A DNA stretch of 64,000 nt from assembly GCA_937927895.1 (NCBI GenBank), contig CALGKA010000001.1, positions 1-64,000 on the forward strand, in the 5' to 3' direction. This stretch comes from an uncultured Granulosicoccaceae bacterium (GTDB lineage Bacteria > Pseudomonadota > Gammaproteobacteria > Granulosicoccales > Granulosicoccaceae). The notes beneath the pieces were generated by a model. That model was not told the DNA's origin, did no database searches, and saw nothing but the letters and a program-made list of their open reading frames with translations. This document shows, piece by piece, positions 47,402 through 57,353 of this stretch; positions within the stretch are counted from its first letter, which is position 1, and the number at the start of each line of letters is the position of its first letter. A program made the position numbers and the translations under genes.

Positions 47402-48105
47402 TGATCACCTGCAAAAGACTGATTGATCGCGCTATCAGCAGCGCGCACATTATTTATAAAACTTCGCATCATTGCGGGATCTTTTATTCCTTTACCAGAC
47501 TCCACACCACTACTAACATCTACTGCAGCAGGGCGAACCTTTATCACTGCTTCGTGAACATTATTATTGTCTAAGCCACCCGCCAACACTAACGGTGCTG
47601 GTAAATCTGTTGGCACTAAACTCCAATCGAAGGTGTCACCGCTGCCACCTGCGGCACCTGCCATATTGCTATCAAGCAAAAAGCCACGCGCTTTTTTATA
47701 CTGCTCTGTATATTGGTGAACATTATCAACCGATTTCATTGCCACCGATTTTATGTACGGTCGATCAAAGGCCTCGCAAAATTCTGCAGATTCAGTTCCG
47801 TGAAACTGCAACAGGGACAGCGGTACTCGCTGTAGAACCTTATCGATTAAACTTTTTTCGGCGTTTAAAAATAAACCGGTAACCGATACAAAGGGCGGCA
47901 AACTTTCGAGCAATTCCGCAGCCTGTGCAACTTCTATGTTTCTGGTGCTTGGCGGATAAAAAACCAAGCCGATAGCATCTACCCCGCAATCACAGGCTGC
48001 GATTGCATCTTGCGCACGGGTAAACCCACAAATTTTGACTTGTGTATAAATGGCTGCGGCCGGCGGGGTTAAGTTCGTACTGACGGGTGTTTCGTGCCCC
48101 GCCAT
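47398..48105 (-). CDS. trpF: phosphoribosylanthranilate isomerase
   Basis: About 235 residues. The ATG at 48103-48105 is chosen because AGGAAGATAAA precedes it; starts at 48120 and 48138 are possible. The TIM barrel contains [27 protein letters not shown] (catalytic Cys), VGLFLN-type (here [11 protein letters not shown]), LQFHGTE, LLDSN and the [13 protein letters not shown] and [15 protein letters not shown] phosphate-binding ends. It acts in tryptophan synthesis. It lies between truA and accD, the usual order in gammaproteobacteria. Confidence 0.95.
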   Translation of the reverse strand: MAGHETPVSTNLTPPAAAIYTQVKICGFTRAQDAIAACDCGVDAIGLVFYPPSTRNIEVAQAAELLESLPPFVSVTGLFLNAEKSLIDKVLQRVPLSLLQFHGTESAEFCEAFDRPYIKSVAMKSVDNVHQYTEQYKKARGFLLDSNMAGAAGGSGDTFDWSLVPTDLPAPLVLAGGLDNNNVHEAVIKVRPAAVDVSSGVESGKGIKDPAMMRSFINNVRAADSAINQSFAGDQ

Positions 48106-48180
48106 TTTATCTTCCTTCATTGCCACAGAAGATACCACAAGTGCACCTGATTGGCCTCAATTCAGTAGCCCCGCACTGCC

Positions 48181-48978
48181 CTAAACCAGGCCAACAGAGT
48201 CATTGGGCAGACTATCGCTCCAGTGAGGTATACCGTGGGTTTCGCTGTAGTGCGGGCCCATAAAATACAGACCATCCGGCACCATCGTGGCACCTGCCAG
48301 GGTGCGGTCACGGGCAGCAAGCACCGAGCCGATCCAGTCAACTGGCCGTTCCCCTGCACCAACACTCACCAAACTGCCGACTAAAATACGCACCATATTG
48401 TGCAAAAAGGCATTGCCCTCCACCTGCACGACAATATGTTTATTGTAGCGGCGAACACTGAGGCCGGTGATTTCGCGAACCGCATGCTTCGCCTGACAGC
48501 CGGCCGCACGAAAGCTTGTGAAATCATGTTCACCAATTAAACTCTGCGCCGCCCGGTGCATATTTTTTTCATTCAGATCCTGGAAGATCACAGCCACCCG
48601 TTTGCGCATCAACGCCGAGCGCGCAGGATGATTAAAAATAATGTAGCGGTACGTCCGCCCAATAGTGGCATAGCGTGCATGGAAATCATCAGACACCTCA
48701 GTCACATGGCGCACTGAAATATCACAAGGCAGATGAGCATTCACACCCAGCACCCACGCCTTTAAATCACGCGCCTTGGAAGCTTCAAAATGCACACACT
48801 GCTGCCAGGCATGGACACCACTATCAGTGCGCCCGGCCGAAATCACAGTGATAGGTTCATCAGCCACTTTAGATAAAGCCTGTTCAAGCTCTTGTTGAAT
48901 AGACGGACTATGATCTTGCCGCTGCCATCCACAATAGGCACTGCCATCGTATTCAACGCCAAGAGCAAACTTACTCAT
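48181..48978 (-). CDS. truA: tRNA pseudouridine(38-40) synthase
   Basis: A 265-residue TruA. Catalytic Asp lies in SAGRTDSGVHAWQQ (about residues 47-60), with the family blocks YDGSAYCGWQRQ and FLHNMVRILVGSLVSVG. It modifies uridines 38-40 in the anticodon arm of many tRNAs. It is the first gene of the truA-trpF-accD-folC block. In many relatives fimV is immediately upstream; here about 4.4 kb of other genes intervenes. Confidence 0.97.
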   Translation of the reverse strand: MSKFALGVEYDGSAYCGWQRQDHSPSIQQELEQALSKVADEPITVISAGRTDSGVHAWQQCVHFEASKARDLKAWVLGVNAHLPCDISVRHVTEVSDDFHARYATIGRTYRYIIFNHPARSALMRKRVAVIFQDLNEKNMHRAAQSLIGEHDFTSFRAAGCQAKHAVREITGLSVRRYNKHIVVQVEGNAFLHNMVRILVGSLVSVGAGERPVDWIGSVLAARDRTLAGATMVPDGLYFMGPHYSETHGIPHWSDSLPNDSVGLV

Positions 48979-49097
48979 CTTTTATCAACCAATCGCACAA
49001 ACACCTCATTCTTTATCAAGCAATCTTCTGGCAAGTAAAAGCGAAGTATAAAGAAAACGTAAACAGACTTCCCTATGTACCGCACCACTCAACAGCG

Positions 49098-49694
49098 TTA
49101 TTTCACGGGATTAGTCTCTGTTCGCAAGTCAGTGGGGTTAGAGGCACTGTCCATCGGGTCCAGCAAGTCTTCGAAAAACCAGGCGGCTAATTCGTGGCGA
49201 CCGCTTAATCCTGCTTTGCGATAGATGCCAGTTGCCTGTTGTCGAACTGTTTTTTCTCGCGTATTGCGCAGACCCGCTACTTCCCTGAATGACAATCCCT
49301 TCAATAGACCGATCACAATTTCCTGCTCGCTGTCAGTCAGGCTCCAGGCGTCAAATTGCTTTTGCATCACTTCGCGGTACTGACGCCCTATGTTGCCGCT
49401 ACGGTCGTCGATTCTTTGAAGCTTGCCACGAGCGTCTGATAATTGCTGCTGCAATTCGTCGATAGCTTTGCGGTTATAAATTAACTCCAGCACCAGACCC
49501 ACTGCCACAAATAGTGCTACGACAAACAGCGCGATATCATCAAGCATTTCGACTATTGGTTCGCCGCGGCCGAATTCGGTAATAATTTCAAACACAGAGA
49601 TGGCCAAAGCCAAAGCCGTCAGGGGCACAAACAGCAGTCGAGTTGGCCTATTTGTCAACGTACGCAGCTCACCCAGGAAGTTACCTGAAAACAT
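49098..49694 (-). CDS. membrane-anchored LuxR-type HTH regulator
   Basis: A 198-residue protein. Two N-terminal membrane helices (about 18-36, LLFVPLTALALAISVFEII, and 46-68, LDDIALFVVALFVAVGLVLEL) are followed by a short coiled segment (IDELQQQLSDARGKLQRID) and a C-terminal LuxR-like HTH (about 120-175, LTDSEQEIVIGLLKGLSFREVAGL-type, with TREKTVRQQATGIYRKAG). It resembles membrane-bound regulators that sense redox or envelope state. It is divergent from the cytochrome c peroxidase gene (49880), separated by 185 bases, so it may regulate it. Confidence 0.8.
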   Translation of the reverse strand: MFSGNFLGELRTLTNRPTRLLFVPLTALALAISVFEIITEFGRGEPIVEMLDDIALFVVALFVAVGLVLELIYNRKAIDELQQQLSDARGKLQRIDDRSGNIGRQYREVMQKQFDAWSLTDSEQEIVIGLLKGLSFREVAGLRNTREKTVRQQATGIYRKAGLSGRHELAAWFFEDLLDPMDSASNPTDLRTETNPVK

Positions 49695-49879
49695 TGAAAT
49701 ATCAGCTCTTTAAAATAATTAGGGACATTTGTACCACCTTTATTCTAGACATTTGTCTATAAAAATGTCTGCCTCAAGGCGCATGCCCAATGGCAAGCGC
49801 ACTACTCAGACCCGATGATTAAACCACAACCTACAAGCAACCCACAGTAAGCACTTTCAAGTCATCGGAGTTTCTAATC

Positions 49880-51112
49880 ATGTCTGTTTCCACACCAACT
49901 AATTTTCATTCTCCGTTTTATTCTTCAGTAGTATCACGAAAAGCGCTCAATCGAATCGCCAGAGCAGGCATCATGATTACGATACTTGCCGGTTGCGATA
50001 ACTTTACACCACGCCCTGTTGAATTCTCACAAGCTGATGTGCTTGCCATTGGCGATGTTCATTCACTGGAGATAGACAGTCGAATACTAAGCTCTCTACC
50101 GCAAACGCCTGTACCAGTAAATGCCAATCGTGCAGCGCTGGGCAAATTACTGTTCTGGGACCCCATACTATCAGGCAACCGTGATGTTGCCTGCGCGACC
50201 TGCCACTTGCCAGAGCATGGCTACGCAGACGGAATAGAACAGTCGATTGGTGTCGGCGGAACAGGCAGAGGTAAAAGCCGGATCACTGGACACACCGGTA
50301 CCGTGCGTCGCAACAGTCAGGGGCTCACAAACACAAGCTGGAACGGAATCGACACGCTCGGCTCTTATAATCTGTTATCCGCACCAATGTTCTGGGACTC
50401 TAGAATAGAAAGCCTGGCGCTCCAGGCGCTAGAACCCATACGTAACTTACAGGAAATGCGTGGCGAGCAGTTCACTCGAGAACAAATAGATCAAGAAATC
50501 GAAAATCGACTGAACAATATCGCTGAATACAAAACCATGTTTACCGACGCCTTTGGCAGCAACACTGTCACCATCGAAGCCGTTGGAATCGCTATCGCAG
50601 AATTTCAAAAAACACTCACGGCCAACAACAGTCCGTTCGATCAATGGATGCGCGGCGATACCGATGCAATGAACGAAGAACAATTGTCTGCCATGCAGGA
50701 ATTCGTTGTAGCGGGTTGTGCCGATTGCCACAACGGCCCTATGTTTTCAGACTTCAAACTTCATGTACTTGGCGCTGCAGAACACGGCATTCTAACCGAA
50801 CCCGATACGGGGGACGGTACCTTTGCGTTTAGAACACCTACACTTCGGCAGCTACACTTCACAGCACCCTACTTCCATAACGGTCAGTTCGCATCACTTG
50901 AAAGCGCTATTGATTTCTATGACGAACCTCGAAGCTCAACCAACCCAAACGTTGCAACTTCAATGCTCGATCCAAATTTGCTAGACATACCTGAAATGGA
51001 TGACGGCCGCGGTAGTTTCATTCAACTGTTTTTAGAAACCCTGAATGACAACGACTTCGATCAAACTATTCCTGAGTCATTGCCAAGCGGCTTATCACCG
51101 GGAGGTTTCTAA
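49880..51112 (+). CDS. di-haem cytochrome c peroxidase (CcpA/MauG family) lipoprotein
   Basis: A 410-residue protein with two CxxCH haem sites: CATCHLPEHGYAD (about residue 112) and CADCHNGPMFSD (about 285). The N-terminus ends in a lipobox (MITILAGC, about 31-38), so it is probably lipid-anchored in the periplasm. The family reduces hydrogen peroxide with electrons from small cytochromes, or in MauG-like members oxidises a protein or organic substrate. The LRQLHFTAPYFHNGQF block near 325 is typical. The divergent LuxR-type gene and the following uncharacterised lipoprotein are its neighbours. Confidence 0.88.
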   Translation: MSVSTPTNFHSPFYSSVVSRKALNRIARAGIMITILAGCDNFTPRPVEFSQADVLAIGDVHSLEIDSRILSSLPQTPVPVNANRAALGKLLFWDPILSGNRDVACATCHLPEHGYADGIEQSIGVGGTGRGKSRITGHTGTVRRNSQGLTNTSWNGIDTLGSYNLLSAPMFWDSRIESLALQALEPIRNLQEMRGEQFTREQIDQEIENRLNNIAEYKTMFTDAFGSNTVTIEAVGIAIAEFQKTLTANNSPFDQWMRGDTDAMNEEQLSAMQEFVVAGCADCHNGPMFSDFKLHVLGAAEHGILTEPDTGDGTFAFRTPTLRQLHFTAPYFHNGQFASLESAIDFYDEPRSSTNPNVATSMLDPNLLDIPEMDDGRGSFIQLFLETLNDNDFDQTIPESLPSGLSPGGF

Positions 51113-51843
51113 AACAGGCTTAGGGCTAAGCCGCTTAGAGTAACGCTGGCTTGGAATGAAGGCGCTTTAAGCAAGTCGCCTTTAAATAAGCAGACAAACA
51201 AACTACTACAATATAAGTACAATAGTTCATACAGGCTATACGCTTACTTCATTTGTGCTATGTCGATACTCTCAAAGAAGTAATAAGCTCACACTACTTT
51301 GAGCTTACTTAGTGCAAGAATCACATGGAAAGAGCAACGCTATTGTCGGCATTGAAACTGATAACACGTACTCAAACGCAAAGGCTGCGCTCAAATGAAA
51401 AGCGAGGAAGCAACTGTCAAAATTCAAACAAAGCAGAAAAGAAAACCGAAAAGAATCAAAGCAAAGATTTTATAACCGACAATGCGATTAAAAATAATCT
51501 CCGCAGCAATACACACCTCTAACCATTTGGACTCACCAACAATAAAAAATGTATAAGGTCACAACAGGGGCAAACAGTAAACTTCCTTATATTGATAATT
51601 CGATTGATCAAGCAATTTCTATATTTCAAAGTCGCAACGTAATAGTTTGAATAGCGAATTGGCACAAGAAACGCTGCTGTACAAAGGCGTTAAGCCATCG
51701 TGTACCACCCAATCTGCGCAAATAACAGTCAGTAATAATTACAGTGTTAAGTTTTAATCGATTTTTCATAGTAAGGTAATCATTATTAGCGTAGTCAGCC
51801 GATTAAATACACAATCCACACTCCTGCAGGGGATAGAAATATC
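51113..51843. other. 731-base AT-rich intergenic stretch
   Basis: No credible gene. A weak hairpin (AAGGCG 51159-51164 with CGCCTT 51177-51182, then TAAAT) could end the peroxidase transcript, and a small palindrome GCTTAGGGCTAAGC is at 51118-51131. Composition is AT-richer than the surrounding housekeeping genes. Confidence 0.45.
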
Positions 51844-53106
51844 ATGACTGTAGAAAAACTGAATCTGGCACTTCTGGCAGTTGTAATTTTTTCAGCCGGA
51901 TGCGACTCAATCGAACCTGCTGTCGAATCCACAATGACAAACGGCACACAAGGCGCTTCGAACTTGCCTGTCGAAAACAGCCTTCCGGGTAGCAGCACAA
52001 CTTCAAACACCAAGCCTTTAGCGACAAACGTTGCTGCTGGAACATCGCCCATCTACTTTAATGATTTTTCAACCGAAGTCGACGCTGACCGAATCGACCA
52101 ATTCGTCGCCTATCGCGATCCCTTTGTAGTCAACTATATGGCCGGTGTTTCAGACCACGCTTCAACCGGTGGCATCAACTGCAGCGCTCCAGAGCAAACC
52201 CGCACACAATCACGAGACAATCCATTTGCGCATGTTTATCAATGCCTCCCTGGTGGTGATCCTGCTTCAGGTCATCAAATGGCATATGCAATGGATTCCT
52301 CGGGCTATGGCTTTACCGGCGCCCTGCCTGACCAGGTATTCGAAGGTCTTAGTGAAGTATCAGTAGCAATTAACACCACATCTGCAGGCTCTCGCAACTT
52401 TGTAGAGATAAAAGTTATACCGGCAGATCAAGTTTACATTAACGCTATGCCGTGCATACCCGACCTGCCCTGTAACGATGGATGGGATTATGATGATATG
52501 AACGCCGTTGGCGCTGGCACAAACTCACAGGAAGGAACCGGTCTGACTATAGCTACAGCTGCCGAGCCAGATGGTTATAGCTATGATCAATACAATACCC
52601 AGGAACTGGCTAACGGTGACTCCCTTTATGAGCAATGCAGTGGCTCTAATTTTTGCTTCCGGGTCGCGATCCACCAAACCAATACCGACATACGCGAACG
52701 CTACACACATGTATTTCGTGATAACGGCAACGGCACATTGTCATTTGGAGTCGAACAAGAAGATAGCACCTATGCCTGGATTGAAGCACCCGGTTCATTT
52801 CCACAAGGTCCCGTGCGAGTAGTAATAGCGTTCCATAATTACACCGGCACAAAAGATGGAAACGGACCAGGCTATAACGGCAACGTATCACCATCCGTCG
52901 GGGGCTTTACCTGGCACTGGGATGATCTTTCCATTTACGCCGATACCGCGACTGCATCAGAGCTTTACTTCAACGGTAGCAACGCAGACCGCATTGTTAC
53001 TCCACCTGGGTGTATTGCATTTGTTCAAGGTCAGAGAACACTTACGGGTAATACTGATATAGCGCCGCGACTACACTGCGAAACTGATGAACCCATTGCG
53101 TTTTAA
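51844..53106 (+). CDS. uncharacterised secreted lipoprotein
   Basis: A 420-residue protein with a lipoprotein signal (NLALLAVVIFSAGC, lipobox SAGC near residues 17-20), a Ser/Thr/Asn-rich linker (25-70) and a long beta-rich region with several Cys pairs (PCIPDLPCNDGW, EQCSGSNFCFR, PPGC...HC). The segment YFNDFS, then RVVIAFHNYTGTKDG and GGFTWHWDDLSIYAD, reads like a concanavalin/LamG-type sandwich, suggesting carbohydrate or surface binding; this is inference. No family is recognised with certainty. It may be co-inherited with the peroxidase upstream. Confidence 0.7.
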   Translation: MTVEKLNLALLAVVIFSAGCDSIEPAVESTMTNGTQGASNLPVENSLPGSSTTSNTKPLATNVAAGTSPIYFNDFSTEVDADRIDQFVAYRDPFVVNYMAGVSDHASTGGINCSAPEQTRTQSRDNPFAHVYQCLPGGDPASGHQMAYAMDSSGYGFTGALPDQVFEGLSEVSVAINTTSAGSRNFVEIKVIPADQVYINAMPCIPDLPCNDGWDYDDMNAVGAGTNSQEGTGLTIATAAEPDGYSYDQYNTQELANGDSLYEQCSGSNFCFRVAIHQTNTDIRERYTHVFRDNGNGTLSFGVEQEDSTYAWIEAPGSFPQGPVRVVIAFHNYTGTKDGNGPGYNGNVSPSVGGFTWHWDDLSIYADTATASELYFNGSNADRIVTPPGCIAFVQGQRTLTGNTDIAPRLHCETDEPIAF

Positions 53107-53223
53107 GTTAAGAATCGGTTTGACAGCTCAGTCCGCGCCGGTCGCTCTGCATTGATAGCACTTGGCATGTCGCCAGAACAGGCAGAGAATATTATGTCTT
53201 CGTTCTCAACGCTCACCAGATAG
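53107..53223 (+). pseudogene. C-terminal remnant of a Kef-type potassium/proton antiporter
   Basis: Directly after the lipoprotein stop, and in its frame, the codons read RFDSSVRAGRSALIALGMSP then EQAENIMSSFSTLTR and a stop at 53221-53223. The first 22 residues align well with the C-terminal segment of KefB/KefC (E. coli [20 protein letters not shown]...). There is no start codon and no membrane or RCK domain nearby, so only the tail survives. It may mark an old gene at this locus that was replaced. Confidence 0.5.
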
Positions 53224-53365
53224 CTCTGATTATCAAATATCGCCGTAAGGCTATTATCTTTCAAGTACGAAAAAACACTTCAATCCAGACATAGCGCGCT
53301 AGTGAAATGTAAGTATATACCTGGCCCACAGACATCCTTACTGGAAATTGTTAAACCAGAAAACT

Positions 53366-53393
53366 AAAAAGGCGTCCCGAAGGACGCCTTTTT
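53366..53393. terminator. bidirectional Rho-independent terminator
   Basis: A run of five A, a GGCGTCC/GGACGCC stem with a CGAA loop (53371-53388), then five T. It serves fimV (reverse strand, stop 25 bases away) and any forward transcript from the lipoprotein gene. Confidence 0.95.
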
Positions 53394-53417
53394 ATACAAC
53401 AACTTCCAAGTTTAGAT

Positions 53418-56400
53418 CTACAGCTTTTTAAGCAACTCACTTGCTTCAATTTGCTGCATTGGATTACCCCGCGAGGCGATATCTTTAAGTGTCTTTTCAG
53501 CACTGGTAGTGTCACCCATATCCATGTAAGCCTTAGCTAGATCCAGCATGGTTTCCATCTCGTCGGAACCGCCTGCGGCTGTAGTGGCAGGGCCATCAAC
53601 AGGAAGATCTGCTTCAAGGCCAGATCGAACGTTGCCTGTGGCGTTGCCTAGTGAGTTGATATCAGCATCATCAAGCGTCAGGTTATCAAACGTGTTGTCA
53701 CCGTCTGGGTTAGTCAGATCTAATGCACCCAACTCAAGACCAGACATCTGGCTGCCCGTAACCTCTTCGAGGTTCATGGTGCCATCATCATCTAGTGATG
53801 CAAGGTCGACATCGTCAAGAGACATGTTGCCTTCGACGTCAAAGTCAGCTGGCTCTTCCATCATTGCACTTAGGTTGCCGGTTGCCTGAAGCTCGTCAAC
53901 ACTGAACTCGGTACCAGGATCAATTGTTTGATCAAGAAGGTCGGCTGCTGAGCCTTTTGCAGTTGCGGCTGCACCCAACGCTGCAGCACCTGCGGCGGCA
54001 ACACCAGCGCCACCCAATGTTGCATTACCTGTTGTATTTCCAGTTACATCATCAGCACTTATGTCGAGGTCGGTGCTCATCTCATTAATACGTGCCGTGT
54101 GATCAGAGTTTGAGAACTTCTGGTTGAAAGTTGCCAGCGTTTCTTTATAAGCACCTACGTTCTTTTGATCGTGATAATTCTCAAGCAACTTGAAGTGATA
54201 CTCTTCGTTGTCAGGCGAACGCTTAATGGCCGTTTTCAATAGATCTTCTGCTTGACCGTGCAGCCCATAACGTAAGTAAACTTCAGCTTCAGTGATCGTA
54301 TCGTCCAATGCTACTTCATCTAGCTCTGCATCACTCCCTGCCGGTGACTGAGTATTGCGGTATTGCGCATCATCAGTTGGTGCTGCAGGTGCTTCTGGTA
54401 CCGCTGTACTTGTAGTTGCTGCAGCCGCTGCAGTTCCAGCAACTGCGGCAGTTGCCGCCGCTGTTTTAGCAGCCGTAGCGGCTGTTGTGTTAGTAGGTGC
54501 AGGTACTGCAGCTTTCGGTGCAGTTGGTGCAGCCGCACCATCGTGCATTGACTTTCGATCATCAAAATTGGTGCGCTGCACTGCAGGTGCTGCAGGGGTT
54601 GGTCGGTTGTTACCTCTTGGGCGCAATACAGGCTCTTCTTTTACACGACGGTTTCTTCTGAAACCCCATGCAGACAACAAACCTAGTAAAGATAACCCTG
54701 CACCTATGCCAAGTACGTTCTTGCGATTACCAACCATTTCCTGCAATGGAGCAAAGCCAAGTAAACCACCTACGGCAGCAGCGCCACCTGCGGCTAATTT
54801 CTTGCCGGTGTCTGTTATGTTGCCATCGGCATCGGTATCAGACATACCGCCGTCACCGCTTTCTTGTTGCAGTTGTGCAAGGCGTTCTTTAACTCGCGCA
54901 GATTCATCTGTCACGCGCTTTCGCTCCGCGTCTGCTGCAGCTGTTAACCGAGCTTGCTCATCCGCTTTAACCTGTAGCTCAGCTTTTGCAGCTTCGGCAT
55001 CTGCCGCTTGTGCTTCCATTTTCATAGTTTCAGCTTCGGCTTCTGCCAAAAGGCGGTCTTTCTCAGCTGTAGCTTCTGCCAGTAGGCGTTCTTTCTCAGC
55101 TTCCATAGCATCAAGCTGCGCTTTCATTTGCGCAGTCTCATTAGACAGTCGAATGCGCTCTGCTTCAGCATCAGCTACTAGCTGTTGCTTATCAGTATCA
55201 GCTTGGCCTTTGATGCGAGCAATCTCACTCGCTGCTTCTTCAGAGATACGTGTTTTCTCTGTTTCAAGACTTGCCATTATTCTTTCACGCTCAGCTCTGG
55301 CTTGCTCAAGAAGCGCAGTTTTTTCACGCTCTGACTGTCGAACGAGTTCTGCTTTTTCCAGTTCTGATGAAGCTTCTGCGTCACGCTTCTCTATTTGCAA
55401 CGCTGCAAGTTGAGCGCGCAGAATATCTTCTTCAGATGACAAGCGTATAGACTTCGCTTCAGCTTCTGCTGTTGCCAGATTTTTATCAGCATCGGCTCTA
55501 CGCTCGATCTGATCTTGCGTTAACTCGCTGGTGCCCGCTGTCATGCTTGAATCAGTATCAACTGTGATTGCAGCAACTTCCTCTTGAGCTCTGTTTAGCT
55601 CATCTTCACGAAGAGTTATAAGACTTTTCATTCTAGACATGCTGTCTTCAAGACTATTAACACGGCCTTGTATTTCATCTCGCTGCAAAGTTTCAGAAGC
55701 TAGCTCACTACGTGCAACTTCCATCTGACGATTAACTTCTTCAAGGCTACGACTAATTTCGTTGTCAGTATCATTTACTATCACAGCATCAGTCATAGTG
55801 CTGGTAGTGTCAGTGGGTGTATTATCAGTAAATGTATTGGTAGTGGTTACAATTCGCGGGGCCGAAGCACCGTCGCCCCTTGTCCAGGATTGCACAATCG
55901 CGAGCGCATTTGAGCGATCAATTGAACGCTGTGAATCAACTGTAGGTATTTCAAGCAATGCACCACGCTTCATGCGATTCATATCGCCGTTTTCAAAAGC
56001 ACCTGGATTAGCATTCAATAACGCCACCATCATTTGGTGTGGTGTTACGCCGCGTGCTTTCTCCTGGTTGGCAATTCTCCACAAAGTATCTTGCTGCTGT
56101 ACTCGGTAAGTACTACCAGAGACTTGAGTCACTACACTCTCTGAAGACTGTTCAACGTCTACAAAGAAAGGCTCTGTTTCAGTAACAGCTTGTTGATCTT
56201 CACCAGCAAGGATTCCTGAAAGATCAATAATGTCTCCGTAACCTTCTTCACCATCTGCTACAGTGGATTCTTCATTATCAAAAACTGAGCTAGCTGCAGG
56301 ACTTGATGACACTTGGATCTCTTCAAATTGAACTTCCGGTACTGAAGGATCTTCAGCTAGCGGCTCTATCAATGTAGCCAATACATCAGCGGTCATTACT

Positions 56401-57353
56401 TCAGCACCTGCGTCTGGATCATTGCCAAACTCATTTTCGAATATAGCATTGCTGTTACCTGTCGCCACTTCAGCACCCAGGCCTGCAAGATCTAGAGGCT
56501 CACTATCATCAACTAGTGGAATAGCTTGTGAGGTATCTTCTGTCGGAAAATCAAACTGCGGGGTAGTGTTAAGCTCTTGCGTAAGGGAGATCACTTGACC
56601 ATCTGTACCTACCACTGAAGAGCCGGACTCAGCATTTGCGAAAATTTTGTTATCCGGTACAAACAAGTCACTGCCGTCTAGCACCTTCTGATCTTCTGGT
56701 GCGCTAACCGCGCCCGAAACGTCAGCGACATTTAGTACATCTGTTGCATCCGCTACGGTTGCTGTCAGTTCAGTTTCAACAAATGAAACCTCACCAGCTA
56801 AGTCACTGGCCAAGTCATCTGCATTGGAATCCGCAGCACTGTTTTCAACGATGGCATCTGTAAGGTCAATTCTTACACCCTCTCCCACCGATGAGCTGAA
56901 AGTGTCAGCAGCTGCCACTGGCGTTGCTTCAACTGGCGCTTGAGTGCTGGCAAAAGATGGGGGATCAATCAGGACCGTATATTCACGCACAAGTTGTACG
57001 CTACCCGGTGACTCTACTTCTATAAGAAAATTTAGAAACGGCTCTAGTACCGGGCCGTCACTGGTGACTTTAACCACCGGCTTGCCGTCTGGTCTGCGAT
57101 CAACTGCAAACGAAACTGAGGACAATACCGGCAGTTGCTCAAGACCTGCACGCGCAAATGCCTCCTCAGAAGCCAGGCTTACTCGCATCCCTCTCAGCTC
57201 TTCTTCCGTTGCTGACAGTATCGCGATCTCTGCATCGAGTGATTGATTCAATGCTGAGTACATTTCGATCTCTCCAAGCCCCAACGCGTTGGAAACTCCG
57301 GAAATACCCGTCAAACTTAAACTTACCGCGGCTGCAATAGCTATTTTTCGCAC
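53418..57353 (-). CDS. fimV: FimV-like polar motility/type IV pilus assembly protein
   Basis: A 1311-residue FimV. The signal peptide is followed by the FimV N-terminal domain (LGLGEIEMYSALNQSLDAEIAIL, about 24-150), a long acidic linker, a LysM peptidoglycan-binding domain (about 413-470, TYRVQQQDTLWRIANQEK), a very long Ala/Glu/Arg coiled-coil (about 525-855), one membrane helix (VLGIGAGLSLLGLLSAWGF, near 875), an Ala/Pro/Thr-rich cytoplasmic stretch, and a C-terminal TPR-like end (METMLDLAKAYMDMGDTTSAEKTLKDIA). In Pseudomonas FimV organises polar pilus secretins and cAMP signalling. It lies downstream of asd as expected, but truA is displaced. Confidence 0.95.
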   Translation of the reverse strand: MRKIAIAAAVSLSLTGISGVSNALGLGEIEMYSALNQSLDAEIAILSATEEELRGMRVSLASEEAFARAGLEQLPVLSSVSFAVDRRPDGKPVVKVTSDGPVLEPFLNFLIEVESPGSVQLVREYTVLIDPPSFASTQAPVEATPVAAADTFSSSVGEGVRIDLTDAIVENSAADSNADDLASDLAGEVSFVETELTATVADATDVLNVADVSGAVSAPEDQKVLDGSDLFVPDNKIFANAESGSSVVGTDGQVISLTQELNTTPQFDFPTEDTSQAIPLVDDSEPLDLAGLGAEVATGNSNAIFENEFGNDPDAGAEVMTADVLATLIEPLAEDPSVPEVQFEEIQVSSSPAASSVFDNEESTVADGEEGYGDIIDLSGILAGEDQQAVTETEPFFVDVEQSSESVVTQVSGSTYRVQQQDTLWRIANQEKARGVTPHQMMVALLNANPGAFENGDMNRMKRGALLEIPTVDSQRSIDRSNALAIVQSWTRGDGASAPRIVTTTNTFTDNTPTDTTSTMTDAVIVNDTDNEISRSLEEVNRQMEVARSELASETLQRDEIQGRVNSLEDSMSRMKSLITLREDELNRAQEEVAAITVDTDSSMTAGTSELTQDQIERRADADKNLATAEAEAKSIRLSSEEDILRAQLAALQIEKRDAEASSELEKAELVRQSEREKTALLEQARAERERIMASLETEKTRISEEAASEIARIKGQADTDKQQLVADAEAERIRLSNETAQMKAQLDAMEAEKERLLAEATAEKDRLLAEAEAETMKMEAQAADAEAAKAELQVKADEQARLTAAADAERKRVTDESARVKERLAQLQQESGDGGMSDTDADGNITDTGKKLAAGGAAAVGGLLGFAPLQEMVGNRKNVLGIGAGLSLLGLLSAWGFRRNRRVKEEPVLRPRGNNRPTPAAPAVQRTNFDDRKSMHDGAAAPTAPKAAVPAPTNTTAATAAKTAAATAAVAGTAAAAATTSTAVPEAPAAPTDDAQYRNTQSPAGSDAELDEVALDDTITEAEVYLRYGLHGQAEDLLKTAIKRSPDNEEYHFKLLENYHDQKNVGAYKETLATFNQKFSNSDHTARINEMSTDLDISADDVTGNTTGNATLGGAGVAAAGAAALGAAATAKGSAADLLDQTIDPGTEFSVDELQATGNLSAMMEEPADFDVEGNMSLDDVDLASLDDDGTMNLEEVTGSQMSGLELGALDLTNPDGDNTFDNLTLDDADINSLGNATGNVRSGLEADLPVDGPATTAAGGSDEMETMLDLAKAYMDMGDTTSAEKTLKDIASRGNPMQQIEASELLKKL

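Noticed and set aside
51325-51522. Forward 65-residue open frame in the AT-rich gap
   Set aside because: Its product is Lys/Asn/Thr-rich as expected from composition; no family or credible initiation region.
54355-55413. Forward 352-residue open frame opposite fimV
   Set aside because: It is rich in Ala/Ser/Arg because it is the complement of the coiled-coil and Ala-rich part of fimV; no start signal or family.
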